A DNA stretch of 64,000 nt from CAZQVN01 sp964596775 (GCA_964596775.1 CAZQVN010000018.1:3626-67625), one strand, 5' to 3'. Positions 49,714 through 59,601 are shown, counted from the first letter of the stretch. Notes: generated by a model from the letters alone, not told the origin. Translations and numbers: made by a program.

Positions 49714-52700
49714 TCACGCCACCGGATCGGTTTTTCCGAAATCCCTCCCTTTCCAGACCGCGAAGACCGCCGGGTACACGAACAGTTCGAGCATGAAGGA
49801 CGTCACGAGCCCGCCCACCATCGGCGCGGCGATCCGCTTCATCACGTCCGCGCCGGTCCCGGTGGACAGGAGAATCGGCGTGAGGCCGATCATCGACGTC
49901 ATCACCGTCATCAGCTTCGGGCGGATGCGGCGGGCGGCGCCGTCCACGATCACCTCGGTCAGGTCGTCGAACGTCCTGAGGCGCCCCTCGCGGACCCGTT
50001 TCCGGTGGGTCAGCGTGAGGTAGAGCAGCATGATGACGCCGGTTTCCGCGTCGAGCCCGGCCAGGGCGATCATCCCGACCCACACGGCCACGCTCATGTT
50101 GTAGCCGAGCAGCCAGAGCAGCCACACGGCGCCGACCAGCGAGAACGGCAGCGAGAGCAGGACGATGCCGGTTTCCACCGGCGAGCGGGTGTTCAGGTAG
50201 AGCAGCAGCAGGACGAGAAACAGGGTGACCGGCACCACGAGTTTCAGCCGCTCCTTCGCCCGCTCGTAGTACTTGAACTGCCCCACCCAGGCCAGCCGGA
50301 CGTTCGGCGGCAGCACCACCCCTTCCGCCACCGCGGCGCGGGCGTCCTTCACGTAGTCGGCGATCGGGCGCACCGTGTCCACGAACACGAACCCGACGAG
50401 CTTGCCGTCCTCGCTGCGGACCATCGGTGGACCGGTGGCCGGGGTGATGTCCGCCACGAGGCCGAGCGGGATCTGGGCGCCGGAAGGCGTTCCCACCAGG
50501 ATGGCCTTGAGCAGCTCCGGGTCGTCCCGGTACTCCCGGGCGTAGCGGACGTTGATCGGGTAGCGCTCGCGCCCTTCCACGGTTTCCGACACGTTCATCC
50601 CGCCGATCGCCGACATCACCACGTCGTTCACGTCGGACACGGTGAGCCCGTGGCGCGCGGCGTCCTCGCGGCGGATCGCGACGTCGATGTAGAAGCCGCC
50701 GGTGGACCGCTCGGCGAACGCACTCCGCGTGCGCGGCACCCGGCCCACCGCTTCCTCCACGGCCAGCGATGCCTTTTCGATCGTCTCGAGATCGTCGCCG
50801 AAGACCTGGATGCCGAGCGGACTCCGGACGCCGGTGGAGAGCATCTCGGTGCGGGTCTGGATCGGCATCCACCAGATGTTCGGCATCCCCGGAAAGTGCA
50901 CGGCGTGATCCATCTCGGAAATGAGCTTGTCCCAGGTCATCCCCTTCCGCCATTCGGAACGGGGCTTGAGCATGATCGTAGTTTCGGCCATGCCGATCGG
51001 CGCGGGGTCGGTGGGGGTGCGGGCCCGCCCCATCTTGCCGAAGACGCTCTCGACTTCGGGGAACTCCTTGAGCTTCCTGTCCATGGCCTGGAGGACCGCG
51101 GACGCCTCGGTGATCGACATCCCCGGTGGGGCGGTGGGCATGTGAAGGATGGCCCCCTCGTTGAGCGGCGGCATGAACTCGCTCTTCAGCGCCAGGAACG
51201 GGGGAACGGCGGACAGGACGCCGAGGACGGCCATCACGATGACCGCGCGGCGGTGCCGCACGACGAAGCGGACGACCGGGATGTAGGCGTTCGTGAGCCA
51301 CCGGTTCAGCCGGTTGTCCTCCTCGCGCTGGATCTTTCCGCGGATCAGCAGCGCCGCCAGGGCCGGCGTCAGCGTCACCGCGAGGATCGCCGCGAATCCC
51401 ATCGAGTACGTCTTCGTGAACGCGAGCGGCTTGAACAGCCGCCCCTCGACCCCTTCCAGCGTGAACACCGGCAGGAACGACACGGTGATGACGAGCAGCG
51501 AGAAGAAGATCGACGGCCCGACTTCCTGCATCGCCGCGATCACCACGTCGCGTTCATCTCCGGGGCGCCCGGCGGCGGCCCACTCCTCGCGCTTGTTGTG
51601 GATGTTCTCGATGAGGACGATCGACGCGTCGACCATCGCCCCGATGGCCACGGCGATTCCGCCGAGCGACATGATGTTCGCGGTCAGCCCCTGGTAGTAC
51701 ATCGGGATGAACGCGAGCAGCACGCCGAGCGGAATCGTGAGGACCGGGATCACGGCGCTCCGGGCGTGCATGAGGAACAGGAAGATGATCAGCGCCACCA
51801 CGATCATCTCCTCGACGAGCGTGTGCTTCAGCGTGTCGATCGAGCGCAGGATGAGGTCGGAACGGTCGTAGGTGATCTTGATGTGGACCCCTTCCGGAAG
51901 CCCGGCCTCCACTTCGCGCAGGCGCTCCTTGACGGCGTCGATCACCCGGAGCGCGTTCTGGCCGTAGCGCATGACCACGATGCCCCCGGCCACCTCCCCC
52001 TTGCCGTCGAGCTCGGCAAGGCCGCGCCGCGACTCCGGTCCCGGGCTCACCACGGCCACGTCCCGGACCCGCACGGGCGTTCCGTCCGCGGCGCGGAGCG
52101 GGATCTCCTCGATGTCCTCGAGGCTCTTTATGTAGCCGCGCCCGCGGATCATGTGTTCGTGGCCGGCGATCTCGATGACCTGCCCGCCCGCGTCCTCGTT
52201 CGACGCCCGCACGGCGCGGATCACCTCGGTGATCGGGATGCCGTAGGCCAGCAGGCGGTTCGGGTCCACCTGGACCTGGTACTGCTTCACGAACCCGCCG
52301 ATCGAGGCTACCTCGGCCACGCCGGGCACGCTGGCCAGGGCGAAGCGGAGGTTCCAGTCCTGGATCGAGCGCAGCTCGGCCAGGTCGTGCCGCCCGGTCG
52401 TGTCGACGACGGCGTACTGGAACACCCAGCCGACGCCGGTGGCGTCCGGTCCAAGCGTCGGGGTGACTCCCTCGGGCAGCGTGGCCTGCACGGCGTTCAT
52501 GTATTCGAGGACGCGGCTCCGCGCCCAGTAGATGTCGGTGCCGTCCTCGAAGATCACGTAGACGAACGACATGCCGAACATCGACTGGCCGCGGACGAAC
52601 TTCACCTTCGGCGCGGCGAGGAGCGACGACGAGATCGGGTAGGTGATCTGGTCCTCCACGAGATCGGGGCTCCGCCCCGGCCACTCGGTGAACAGGATCA

Positions 52701-52872
52701 CCTGCGCGTCGGACAGGTCGGGGATCGCGTCGAGCGGCGCCTGTTTCAGCCCCCAGTAGCCCCAGGCGGACAGGGCCACGACGGCCACCAGCGTCAGGAA
52801 CGGGTTGCGCGCGCAGGCGCCGATCAGCCGCGAGACCGGTCCGTGACCGGCGGTCGTTTCAGTGGTGTTCAT
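49714..52872 (-). CDS. cusA: CusA-type heavy-metal efflux RND pump
   Basis: CusA is the proton-driven inner-membrane pump of the Cus system, which exports Cu(I)/Ag(I) from periplasm and cytosol. The 1052-aa length is standard. It shows the HME-RND opening LKQAPLDAIPDLSDAQVILFTEWPGRSPDLVEDQITYP (in part), TM4 MVDASIVLIENIHNKRE with the proton-relay Asp, and QTRTEMLSTGVRSPLGIQVFG. Methionine pairs for metal passage cannot be confirmed from sequence reading alone; Zn/Co/Ni (CzcA) is the alternative. It overlaps cusB by 14 bp. Confidence 0.93.
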   Translation of the reverse strand: MNTTETTAGHGPVSRLIGACARNPFLTLVAVVALSAWGYWGLKQAPLDAIPDLSDAQVILFTEWPGRSPDLVEDQITYPISSSLLAAPKVKFVRGQSMFGMSFVYVIFEDGTDIYWARSRVLEYMNAVQATLPEGVTPTLGPDATGVGWVFQYAVVDTTGRHDLAELRSIQDWNLRFALASVPGVAEVASIGGFVKQYQVQVDPNRLLAYGIPITEVIRAVRASNEDAGGQVIEIAGHEHMIRGRGYIKSLEDIEEIPLRAADGTPVRVRDVAVVSPGPESRRGLAELDGKGEVAGGIVVMRYGQNALRVIDAVKERLREVEAGLPEGVHIKITYDRSDLILRSIDTLKHTLVEEMIVVALIIFLFLMHARSAVIPVLTIPLGVLLAFIPMYYQGLTANIMSLGGIAVAIGAMVDASIVLIENIHNKREEWAAAGRPGDERDVVIAAMQEVGPSIFFSLLVITVSFLPVFTLEGVEGRLFKPLAFTKTYSMGFAAILAVTLTPALAALLIRGKIQREEDNRLNRWLTNAYIPVVRFVVRHRRAVIVMAVLGVLSAVPPFLALKSEFMPPLNEGAILHMPTAPPGMSITEASAVLQAMDRKLKEFPEVESVFGKMGRARTPTDPAPIGMAETTIMLKPRSEWRKGMTWDKLISEMDHAVHFPGMPNIWWMPIQTRTEMLSTGVRSPLGIQVFGDDLETIEKASLAVEEAVGRVPRTRSAFAERSTGGFYIDVAIRREDAARHGLTVSDVNDVVMSAIGGMNVSETVEGRERYPINVRYAREYRDDPELLKAILVGTPSGAQIPLGLVADITPATGPPMVRSEDGKLVGFVFVDTVRPIADYVKDARAAVAEGVVLPPNVRLAWVGQFKYYERAKERLKLVVPVTLFLVLLLLYLNTRSPVETGIVLLSLPFSLVGAVWLLWLLGYNMSVAVWVGMIALAGLDAETGVIMLLYLTLTHRKRVREGRLRTFDDLTEVIVDGAARRIRPKLMTVMTSMIGLTPILLSTGTGADVMKRIAAPMVGGLVTSFMLELFVYPAVFAVWKGRDFGKTDPVA

Positions 52873-54055
52873 GTTCGCTGCTCCAGAACGTTTCCGCCGA
52901 CCGGATGCGGCTCTCCGCCGCGATCAGGAACTGGCCGGACGTGACGACCCGGTCCCCTTCGTCGAGACCGGCGAGAACTTCGTGACGATCCCCGTAGCGC
53001 GCCCCGAGCGTGACCTCCACCGGCTTGAGCCGCCCCTCGCCGAGATCCACGAACACGATGCGGCGCGGTCCGGTGTAAAGAACTGCGGAAGCGGGAACGG
53101 TCAGCGCCGCGGTGCCCCCCGCGACGGAAAAATGCACGTCGGCGATCATGCCCGGGCGGAGGTCGCCGGAGGGGTTCGGCAGCCGGAGCCGGACGCGGGC
53201 CGTCCGGGTGGCCGGGTCGACCGTCGGGTAAACGAAATCGACGACCGCGTTCCACTCCCGTCCGGGAAACGCGGGGAGCGACACGCGGGCCGCCTGTCCC
53301 ACTGTGATGGAGGCGAGGTCCGGCTCGTACACGTCCGCGTCGACCCGGACCGGGTCGGCGGGCGCCAGCCGGAACAGCCGGGCGCCGGCCTGGACCGCCT
53401 GTCCGGCCACGACCTCCTTCTCGACCACGAAACCGGCCACCGGGGAGAGGAAGGGGATCTCGCGGAGCGGTTCCGCCGCCTCGGCGATCGCGGCGAGCTG
53501 GCGTTCCGTCACGTCGAGGAGTTCGAGCTTGCGGCGCGCCGCGTCGACGAGATAGTCGGAGCGGCTCCTGAGCGCCAGCCGGTACTCCTCGCCGGCGGCG
53601 TGGAGTTCCGGACTGTACAGCGAGAACAGCCGCTCTCCTTTCCGGACCGGGTCGCCGGCGGACGCCACGTCGAGCCGGGTGATCCAGCCCGACACCTTGA
53701 GCGTCACGTCGGTGAGCCGCGTTTCCTCCCAGGTGAGACGCGCGTTCGCGCGGATCGTCCCGTGCAGGGGTGCGCGGGTCACCGGGGCGGTCCGGATGCC
53801 GATCTCCTGGCGGCGGGCCGGCTCGACGACGATCACGCCGTCCGTTTCGTCGTCGGCGTTCACGGCGGTCAGGTCCATGCCGCAGATCGGGCAGCTGCCC
53901 GGCGTGTTCTGGCGGACGGACGGGTGCATCGGGCAGGTGTAGATCACCGCGGCCTCCGCGGTGTGCGTGTCGGAAGCGTCGCGGCCCGCCCGCCCGCAGC
54001 CGGACGCCGTGATCGAGACAGCGAGAACAACAAGTGCGAGAAGGAGGCGTGTCAT
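52859..54055 (-). CDS. cusB: CusB-type periplasmic adaptor with heavy-metal-binding domain
   Basis: CusB links CusA to the outer-membrane channel and hands over metal. The 398-aa lipoprotein has a lipobox ASGC and a heavy-metal-binding domain (about 34-60) with YTCPMHPSVRQNTPGSCPICGMDL. Adaptor domains follow (LTDVTLKVSGWITRLDVASAGDPVRKG; ADVYEPDLASITVGQAARVSLPAFPGREW, in part). The C-terminus is His-rich (SSEHEHH). ATG 54055 has GGAG 7 nt upstream and overlaps the channel gene by 4 bp. The CPMHP domain favours copper/silver. Confidence 0.9.
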   Translation of the reverse strand: MTRLLLALVVLAVSITASGCGRAGRDASDTHTAEAAVIYTCPMHPSVRQNTPGSCPICGMDLTAVNADDETDGVIVVEPARRQEIGIRTAPVTRAPLHGTIRANARLTWEETRLTDVTLKVSGWITRLDVASAGDPVRKGERLFSLYSPELHAAGEEYRLALRSRSDYLVDAARRKLELLDVTERQLAAIAEAAEPLREIPFLSPVAGFVVEKEVVAGQAVQAGARLFRLAPADPVRVDADVYEPDLASITVGQAARVSLPAFPGREWNAVVDFVYPTVDPATRTARVRLRLPNPSGDLRPGMIADVHFSVAGGTAALTVPASAVLYTGPRRIVFVDLGEGRLKPVEVTLGARYGDRHEVLAGLDEGDRVVTSGQFLIAAESRIRSAETFWSSEHEHH

Positions 54056-55515
54056 GGCTGGTCTCCGTTTCCGCCCAGGCCGGGGATCCGGCCCAGGCTG
54101 TAGTCGAGTTCGGCCTGCCGCGTGAACAGGTCCGACTCCGCTTTCCACAGGTCGAGTTCGAGGGTGCGCAGGCCGCGCACGGCGTCGATCAGCGTCGTGA
54201 AGGAGTTCCGCCCGGTCACGAAACCGGCGCGGGCCGCCTCCACCTGGTCGGCCGCGGCGGGGAGGAGGCGGTTTTCGTGCAGGTCGAGCACCTGCTCCGC
54301 CTCCCGGACGCGCCGGAGGTTCCTGTGCACGTCCACCGCTACGCGGTCGGCGCGTTCCTCCGTTTCCCTCCGGGCGCGGTTCAGCGCGGCGTCCGCCTCC
54401 GCGATCGCGGCACTCCGGCGCCCCGTCTGGAGCGGAATGTTGAGCGACAGGCCGACCATCCAGCGGTGATCGTCCATCGGCCACATCGACGACCAGGACG
54501 TCATCACGCCGAAGTCGGGCCGGCGGTCACTGCGGGCGAGCCTGAGTCGCGCCTCGCGCGACCGTTCCATGGCGCGGGCCGAGGCGATTTCGGGGTTCTC
54601 GGCCAGCGCTTCCGCGATGAACCCGGCCCCCGCTGCCGGGGCTTCACGGGCGGCATCACCGTTTCGCTCGAAGCGCGACCCGGCCCGTGGAAGCGCCGCC
54701 GGAGGCGGCGGCAGGGGCGCGTCCGGAGCGCGGTGCAGCAGCCCGTTGAGGGACGCCCGCACGATCTCCCGCTCGGAGTCGAGGACCAGGAGCTCCCGCT
54801 CGATGTGGGCCAGCTCCACTTCCGCGCGCAGCGGATCCTGCTGGGCGGCGTCACCGGTCACGTAGCGGGCGGTGGCGCTCTCCTTCAGGTCCGCGAGCAG
54901 CCGCGCGTGGGCGCGGTTGATCTCCCGCGCGCGCTCGATGACGAAGGCGCGGTCGTAGAGCATCACGGCCATCAGTGCCACGGCGCGGCGGGCGGACTCG
55001 TAGTCGCCCCGCGCGGCCTCCGCTTCGGCCATGGCCGCCCGGCCGGCCAGGCCCCGCTTGCCGAAGAACGGAAGGCGCTGGCCGATTTCGAACGTCTGCC
55101 CGAACCGCTCTCCGCCGATCGAAAGCGGGGCGGTGGACCATGAGGCCATCGGGTCCTCGAGAGACGTGGCGGCGGGCACGCGGTTCACGGCCTCCCGCCA
55201 CCCCTGGCGGGCCGCCTCGATCGTGGGGCTTCGGTCCAGCACGGCGGCGACCAGCCGGTCGCGGTACAGAACGGAGTCTCCGGCGAAGAGGTCCCCACCC
55301 GGTTCGTCGGACGGGCGCGCGGGCCCGGTGCCGTCGCCGGGCGGGCGCGCGACCCCGGCATCGCCGCTCACGTTGTGACGGACGGGCTCCGTCGCTTCGA
55401 GATCGCGCACCATCGATCGCCACGCGGGCGGCGCGCCTGCGGAGCAGCCGGCCAGGGCCGGCAGCAGAATGAGCGCAACCCGGCCCAGGGCGCGTGGATA
55501 TTCTGAAAAAATCAC
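54052..55515 (-). CDS. CusC/TolC-like outer-membrane efflux lipoprotein
   Basis: A 487-aa outer-membrane factor with lipobox LAGC. It has the TolC-type repeated helical hairpins: AARQGWREAVNRVPAATSLEDPMASWS (about 110-140) and EARLRLARSDRRPDFGVMTSWSSMWPMDDHRWMVGLSLNIPL (about 320-360), in part. The GTG start at 55515 is set by AAGGAGG 5 nt upstream. With cusB and cusA it completes the tripartite pump. The M-rich WSSMWPMDD stretch is typical of metal-efflux OMFs. Confidence 0.87.
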   Translation of the reverse strand: MIFSEYPRALGRVALILLPALAGCSAGAPPAWRSMVRDLEATEPVRHNVSGDAGVARPPGDGTGPARPSDEPGGDLFAGDSVLYRDRLVAAVLDRSPTIEAARQGWREAVNRVPAATSLEDPMASWSTAPLSIGGERFGQTFEIGQRLPFFGKRGLAGRAAMAEAEAARGDYESARRAVALMAVMLYDRAFVIERAREINRAHARLLADLKESATARYVTGDAAQQDPLRAEVELAHIERELLVLDSEREIVRASLNGLLHRAPDAPLPPPPAALPRAGSRFERNGDAAREAPAAGAGFIAEALAENPEIASARAMERSREARLRLARSDRRPDFGVMTSWSSMWPMDDHRWMVGLSLNIPLQTGRRSAAIAEADAALNRARRETEERADRVAVDVHRNLRRVREAEQVLDLHENRLLPAAADQVEAARAGFVTGRNSFTTLIDAVRGLRTLELDLWKAESDLFTRQAELDYSLGRIPGLGGNGDQP

Positions 55516-55628
55516 GGTTTCCTCCTTCAGAGGGTGGGAACGAGCGGATGCCGATCCGCCGGCGCGGAAGCCGGCGGCACCGCACACGGAACGCGGCGGC
55601 TGGACACACTTCGGCTGTTGAAGGAGGT

Positions 55629-55982
55629 CTAGCTCAGGAAACGACCGGTCAGGAGGAAGAGGGGCGGAGATTCCCGCTTCGAGAAGGAGGCGAAGTCGTC
55701 ACGGATCCGGAGATCGCCGGGGGAAAGGATGTCGTCCGCCACCGAGGGAACCGGAACGAGGGCGGTCAGGGGGCTGCCGTCCGTGTCCGCCTTGACGGCG
55801 GAGGGTCTCTCGACGGGCGTCATACCGGGCGGGCAGCAGCAGGAAGCCTTCATCACCGGGGTTGCCGGGCAGTCGCAGCAGGCGGCCGGAGCCGGCGCAC
55901 CCGGCCCGCAGGGGAGCGCCCGGGGAAGGGACAATCCGGCCATGCCGGTCAGCACGAGTACGACGAGAATCCGTTTCCACAT
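55629..55982 (-). CDS. Cys-rich exported protein leading the Cus operon
   Basis: A 117-aa protein with a signal peptide (about 1-22) and the cysteine cluster AACCDCPATPVMKASCCCPPGM (about 33-54), likely to bind a soft metal such as copper. The C-terminal half has SKRESPPLFLLTGRFLS, an ending common to small proteins at this position in heavy-metal RND operons. It is the first gene, 113 bp before the channel gene. The role is inferred as a periplasmic metal chaperone or sensor. Confidence 0.6.
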   Translation of the reverse strand: MWKRILVVLVLTGMAGLSLPRALPCGPGAPAPAACCDCPATPVMKASCCCPPGMTPVERPSAVKADTDGSPLTALVPVPSVADDILSPGDLRIRDDFASFSKRESPPLFLLTGRFLS

Positions 55983-55986
55983 GTCT

Positions 55987-56071
55987 TCATGCTAACCCCC
56001 CGAGCCCCAAAAAAACAAACGGACTTTTCAAAACCCTGCCCAACTCCTGCCATATTTGACGTTTAGCATGA
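55987..56071. promoter_or_regulatory. Divergent promoter region with a 9-bp inverted repeat
   Basis: TCATGCTAA (55987-55995) and TTAGCATGA (56063-56071) are exact inverse copies, 67 bp apart, in the AT-rich gap between the divergent Cus and MacAB operons. They may be paired operator half-sites or a looping site. The rest of the gap to 56235 shows no clear ORF. Confidence 0.4.
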
Positions 56072-56235
56072 CCGAAGTCACACTGACGCGCCCCGGGGGG
56101 ACCGGCCGGCTCCGCACGGGGGCGGTCGGCCGCTTCCGCGGATACCGTACCGGGCTCTCGGCCCACGACAGCGTTTTCAGGCGCACGGCGCAGGACACTG
56201 CGGCCTCGGCGCGGCAACAGTCACGAGGAAGAACC

Positions 56236-57585
56236 ATGAAGACAGTGATCATCACCGTCCTTCTGCTGGCGCTGGCCGCCACGGCGGGATTTCTGCAGTT
56301 CAGTCGGAAGAAGGACACGAACAGCTACCGGTTCGTGGAGGTGGAAAAGGGGACGCTGGAGTCGGTCGTCTCCTCCACCGGAACGCTCAAGGCCACGTCC
56401 ACCGTGCAGGTGGGAACGCAGGTGTCCGGCCAGATCGACGCGATCTACGCCGACTTCAACGACCGGGTGAAACAGGGGCAGCTGATCGCCCGGATCGATC
56501 CCACGCTCCTCCAGCAGGAGGTGCTGTCCGCGGAAACCGCCGTGGAACGGAGCCAGGCGGAGCGGGACCAGGCGGCCCGCGAGATGGAGCGGGCGCAGCG
56601 CCTGTTCGACCAGAAGGCGATCACCGAGAGCGAGTTCAGCGTGAAGCAGTACGAGATGGCGCTGGCGAAGGCTTCTAACGACGCGGCCCGGATCAACCTG
56701 GACAAGGCGCGGCGCAATCTCAAGTACACGGAGATCCGCGCCCCGGTGGACGGGACGGTGCTCGAACGGAACGTGGACGTGGGACAGACCGTGGCCGCGA
56801 GCCTGTCGGCGCCCCAGCTGTTCCTGATCGCCGGCGACCTCTCGGAGATGGAGATCGTGGCGCTCGTCGACGAGAGCGACATCGGGAGGATCGTGCCGGA
56901 CCAGGAAGTCCGCTTCACGGTGCAGGCGTTCCCGGAACGGAAGTACACGGGCACGGTGCGGCAGGTGCGCCTCCAGTCGACGACGCAGGAAAACGTGGTC
57001 AACTATCTCGTGGCCGTGGCGGTGGACAATCCGGACGGCAGCCTGCTCCCCGGCATGACCGCAACCGTGGAGTTCATCGTGAAACGGGCGGACGACGTGC
57101 TCAAGGTGTCGAACGCCGCGATCCGCTTCCAGCCGACCGAGGCGATGCGGGCGGAGATGCGGGAGCGGCGCGGCGGCAACGACCGCGAACCGCGCGGAGG
57201 AGCGGATTCCACGTCCGCCGGTCGCGGTCGCGGCGGGGATGGGGCAGGTGGAACGGGCGGCGGCGCGGGCAACCGGGCGGGCGGAGGATTCAACGGCGGC
57301 AGCCGCCAGGGCGGAGCATGGCCGGGAGGAAGCGGGTCCGGCGCACGTCAGCGCCGCAGCGACCGCGCCCTGCTCTGGGTCGTCGGTTCCGACGGCAGGC
57401 TCGACGTCGTGCCGGTGAAGACCGGCATCACCGACGGACAGTCCACGCAGATCGAGGGCGCCGGCGTCACCGAGGGGATGCAGGTGATCGCCGCGGTCAC
57501 GTCCACGTCGGCTCCCGCGGCCACGAACCCGTTCGAGAACCGCTCGCAGGCGGGGCAGAACCGCGGCCCACGGCCCGGATTCTAG
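56236..57585 (+). CDS. MacA-like periplasmic adaptor of an ABC exporter
   Basis: A 449-aa membrane-fusion protein with an N-terminal anchor (about 1-18) and lipoyl/coiled-coil region (GTLKATSTVQVGTQVSGQIDAIYADFNDRVKQGQLIARIDP; ERAQRLFDQKAITESEF, in part). A beta-barrel and C-terminal domain follow (SDGRLDVVPVKTGITDGQSTQI). A Gly-rich insert (about 310-375) splits the last domains, an oddity seen in some non-enteric MacA relatives. ATG 56236 has GAGGAAG upstream. It pairs with the two MacB-like genes. Confidence 0.88.
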   Translation: MKTVIITVLLLALAATAGFLQFSRKKDTNSYRFVEVEKGTLESVVSSTGTLKATSTVQVGTQVSGQIDAIYADFNDRVKQGQLIARIDPTLLQQEVLSAETAVERSQAERDQAAREMERAQRLFDQKAITESEFSVKQYEMALAKASNDAARINLDKARRNLKYTEIRAPVDGTVLERNVDVGQTVAASLSAPQLFLIAGDLSEMEIVALVDESDIGRIVPDQEVRFTVQAFPERKYTGTVRQVRLQSTTQENVVNYLVAVAVDNPDGSLLPGMTATVEFIVKRADDVLKVSNAAIRFQPTEAMRAEMRERRGGNDREPRGGADSTSAGRGRGGDGAGGTGGGAGNRAGGGFNGGSRQGGAWPGGSGSGARQRRSDRALLWVVGSDGRLDVVPVKTGITDGQSTQIEGAGVTEGMQVIAAVTSTSAPAATNPFENRSQAGQNRGPRPGF

Positions 57586-57589
57586 GCGC

Positions 57590-58339
57590 ATGACGGACAT
57601 CGTCATCGAGGCGGCGGCGCTGGCCCGCACCTACGTCATGGGAAAGAACGAAGTGCACGCGCTGCGCGGCGTGGACCTGACCGTCCGCCGGGGCGAGATG
57701 CTGGCGATCATGGGCGCTTCCGGTTCCGGCAAGTCGACGCTGATGAACATCCTCGGCTGCCTGGACCGCCCCACGTCAGGGAGCTATACGCTGGACGGCA
57801 CGCGGGTCGACCGGATGGACCGGAACGGCCTGGCCGGGGTACGCAACCGGAACATCGGATTCGTATTCCAGGGGTTCAACCTGCTGCCGCGGACGACGGC
57901 GCTCGAAAACGTGGAGCTTCCGCTCCTCTACGACCGCTCGGGAAAAAGCCGGAGCACCCGGGCCATGGCCGAGGCGGCGCTCCGCCGCGTCGGCCTCGGC
58001 GAGCGGATGGATCACGAGCCGAGCGAACTCTCCGGCGGTCAGCAGCAGCGGGTGGCGATCGCCCGGGCGCTGGTCACCGAGCCGTCGCTCGTCCTCGCCG
58101 ACGAGCCGACCGGCAACCTGGATTCGCGGACGTCGCTGGAGGTGATGGCGCTGTTCCAGGCGCTGAACGACGAAGGGGTCACGGTGCTGCTCGTCACGCA
58201 TGAATCGGACATCTCGCACCATGCGAAGCGGATCGTGGAACTGCGCGACGGGCGGGTGATCCGCGACGAGGCGGTCGGCGATCGCCGGGACGCGGGAAAG
58301 GACCTCAACCGGCTCGCCGAGCCGGTTGAGCACGCATGA
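57590..58339 (+). CDS. MacB/LolD-type ABC transporter ATP-binding protein
   Basis: A 249-aa ATPase: Walker A GASGSGKST, signature LSGGQQQR, Walker B VLADEPTGNLD, H-loop THES. The Q-loop region FVFQGFNLLPRTTALENVELP is typical of the MacB/LolD/FtsE group, which drives mechanotransmission rather than pumping. In enterics MacB is a single chain; here ATPase and permease are separate, overlapping by 4 bp. Confidence 0.92.
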   Translation: MTDIVIEAAALARTYVMGKNEVHALRGVDLTVRRGEMLAIMGASGSGKSTLMNILGCLDRPTSGSYTLDGTRVDRMDRNGLAGVRNRNIGFVFQGFNLLPRTTALENVELPLLYDRSGKSRSTRAMAEAALRRVGLGERMDHEPSELSGGQQQRVAIARALVTEPSLVLADEPTGNLDSRTSLEVMALFQALNDEGVTVLLVTHESDISHHAKRIVELRDGRVIRDEAVGDRRDAGKDLNRLAEPVEHA

Positions 58340-59553
58340 ACGCCCGCGTCCTCATCCGGGTGGCCGGAAAGAGCATCCTCAAGAACAAGATGCGCACGTT
58401 CCTCACGATGCTCGGCATCATCATCGGCGTGGCCGCGGTCATCATGATGGTGGCGATCGGCGGCGGCGCCAGGAGCCAGATCGAGGAGCGGATCAAGAGC
58501 CTCGGCACGAACATGATCGTGATCACCCCCGGCGCGGCGACGACCGGCGGCGTCAGCCAGGGGCAGCAGGCGTTCAACAGCCTCACGCTCGCCGATGCCG
58601 ACCTGCTCCGCGAACAGTCGTTCCTCCTGTCCGGCGTATCGCCGGTCGTGATGACCCGCGCCCAGGCGATCGGCGGGGAGGGCAACTGGCGCACGTTCAT
58701 CCTCGGCGTCAGCACCGACTACCCGGTGATCCGCGACTGGGCGGTCAGCGACGGCGTGTTCTTCGACGACGCGGACGTGCGGAGCATGCGCAAGGTGGCC
58801 GTGCTCGGAAAGACGGTGGCCGACGCGCTGTTTCCCGGCCAGGATCCGATCGGGCGGCAGATCCAGCTCCGCAACGTGCCGTTCAAGGTCGTGGCGGTCC
58901 TGAACCCCAAGGGGCAGACGGCGGAGGGGAACGACCAGGACGACGTGATCCTCGCTCCGTACACGACGGTGCAGAACCGCCTCTCGGGGTGGTCCCGCAT
59001 CGGGCAGATCCTCACCAGCACGTTTTCGCCCGAGGACATCCCCGCCGCACAGGAGGAGATCCGGGTGATCCTCCGCGAGTCGCACCGCCTCGGCACGAAC
59101 GAGCCGGAGGACTTCACGATCAGGAACCAGGCGGACCTGGCGGAAACGGCCCAGGCCACCACCGAGGTGATGACGCTGCTCCTCTCGGCCATCGCCGGGA
59201 TCTCGCTCCTGGTCGGCGGCATCGGGATCATGAACATCATGCTCGTGTCGGTCACCGAGAGGACGCGGGAGATCGGACTGCGCCTGGCGCTCGGTGCCCG
59301 CGGGTCCGACGTGATGAAGCAGTTCCTCGTCGAGAGCGTGGTGATGAGCGCGGTCGGGGGCGTCATCGGCGTCCTCGTCGGGTTCGGCGGGAGTTCGATC
59401 CTGTCGGCCCTGACCGGGTGGTCGGTGCGGATTTCCCCGCCGGTGGTCGGCGTGGCGCTCCTGTTCGCCGCCTCGGTCGGCATCTTCTTCGGGTTCTATC
59501 CGGCCCGGCGGGCCGCGGCCCTCGATCCGATCGAGGCCCTGCGCTACGAGTAG
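58336..59553 (+). CDS. MacB-type FtsX-domain ABC permease
   Basis: A 405-aa permease: one N-terminal membrane segment, a large periplasmic domain (about 45-275, MacB_PCD type, SLGTNMIVITPGAATTGG) and a C-terminal FtsX block of three segments (MTLLLSAIAGISLLVGGIGIMNIMLVSVTERTREIGLRLALGA, in part). This 4-TM type exports peptides, antibiotics or lipoproteins with MacA; the substrate is unknown. Confidence 0.92.
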   Translation: MNARVLIRVAGKSILKNKMRTFLTMLGIIIGVAAVIMMVAIGGGARSQIEERIKSLGTNMIVITPGAATTGGVSQGQQAFNSLTLADADLLREQSFLLSGVSPVVMTRAQAIGGEGNWRTFILGVSTDYPVIRDWAVSDGVFFDDADVRSMRKVAVLGKTVADALFPGQDPIGRQIQLRNVPFKVVAVLNPKGQTAEGNDQDDVILAPYTTVQNRLSGWSRIGQILTSTFSPEDIPAAQEEIRVILRESHRLGTNEPEDFTIRNQADLAETAQATTEVMTLLLSAIAGISLLVGGIGIMNIMLVSVTERTREIGLRLALGARGSDVMKQFLVESVVMSAVGGVIGVLVGFGGSSILSALTGWSVRISPPVVGVALLFAASVGIFFGFYPARRAAALDPIEALRYE

Positions 59554-59585
59554 GGCCGGACCCACCCCGCCCGCCCTGCCGGGAA

Positions 59586-59601
59586 CATGACATTCGTCAT
59601 G
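59586..59601. promoter_or_regulatory. Inverted repeat upstream of the Rrf2 gene, possible autoregulatory operator
   Basis: CATGAC-ATTC-GTCATG is a perfect 6-bp inverted repeat, 79 bp before the Rrf2 ATG. A second hairpin (CCGGCTC/GAGCCGG, 59639-59657) is nearer the gene. Rrf2 regulators commonly bind such dyads at their own promoters. Confidence 0.4.

Noticed and set aside
50005..52944. Plus-strand ORF of 979 aa opposite cusA
   Set aside because: Shadow of cusA; His/Asp/Arg-rich low-complexity sequence with no domain.
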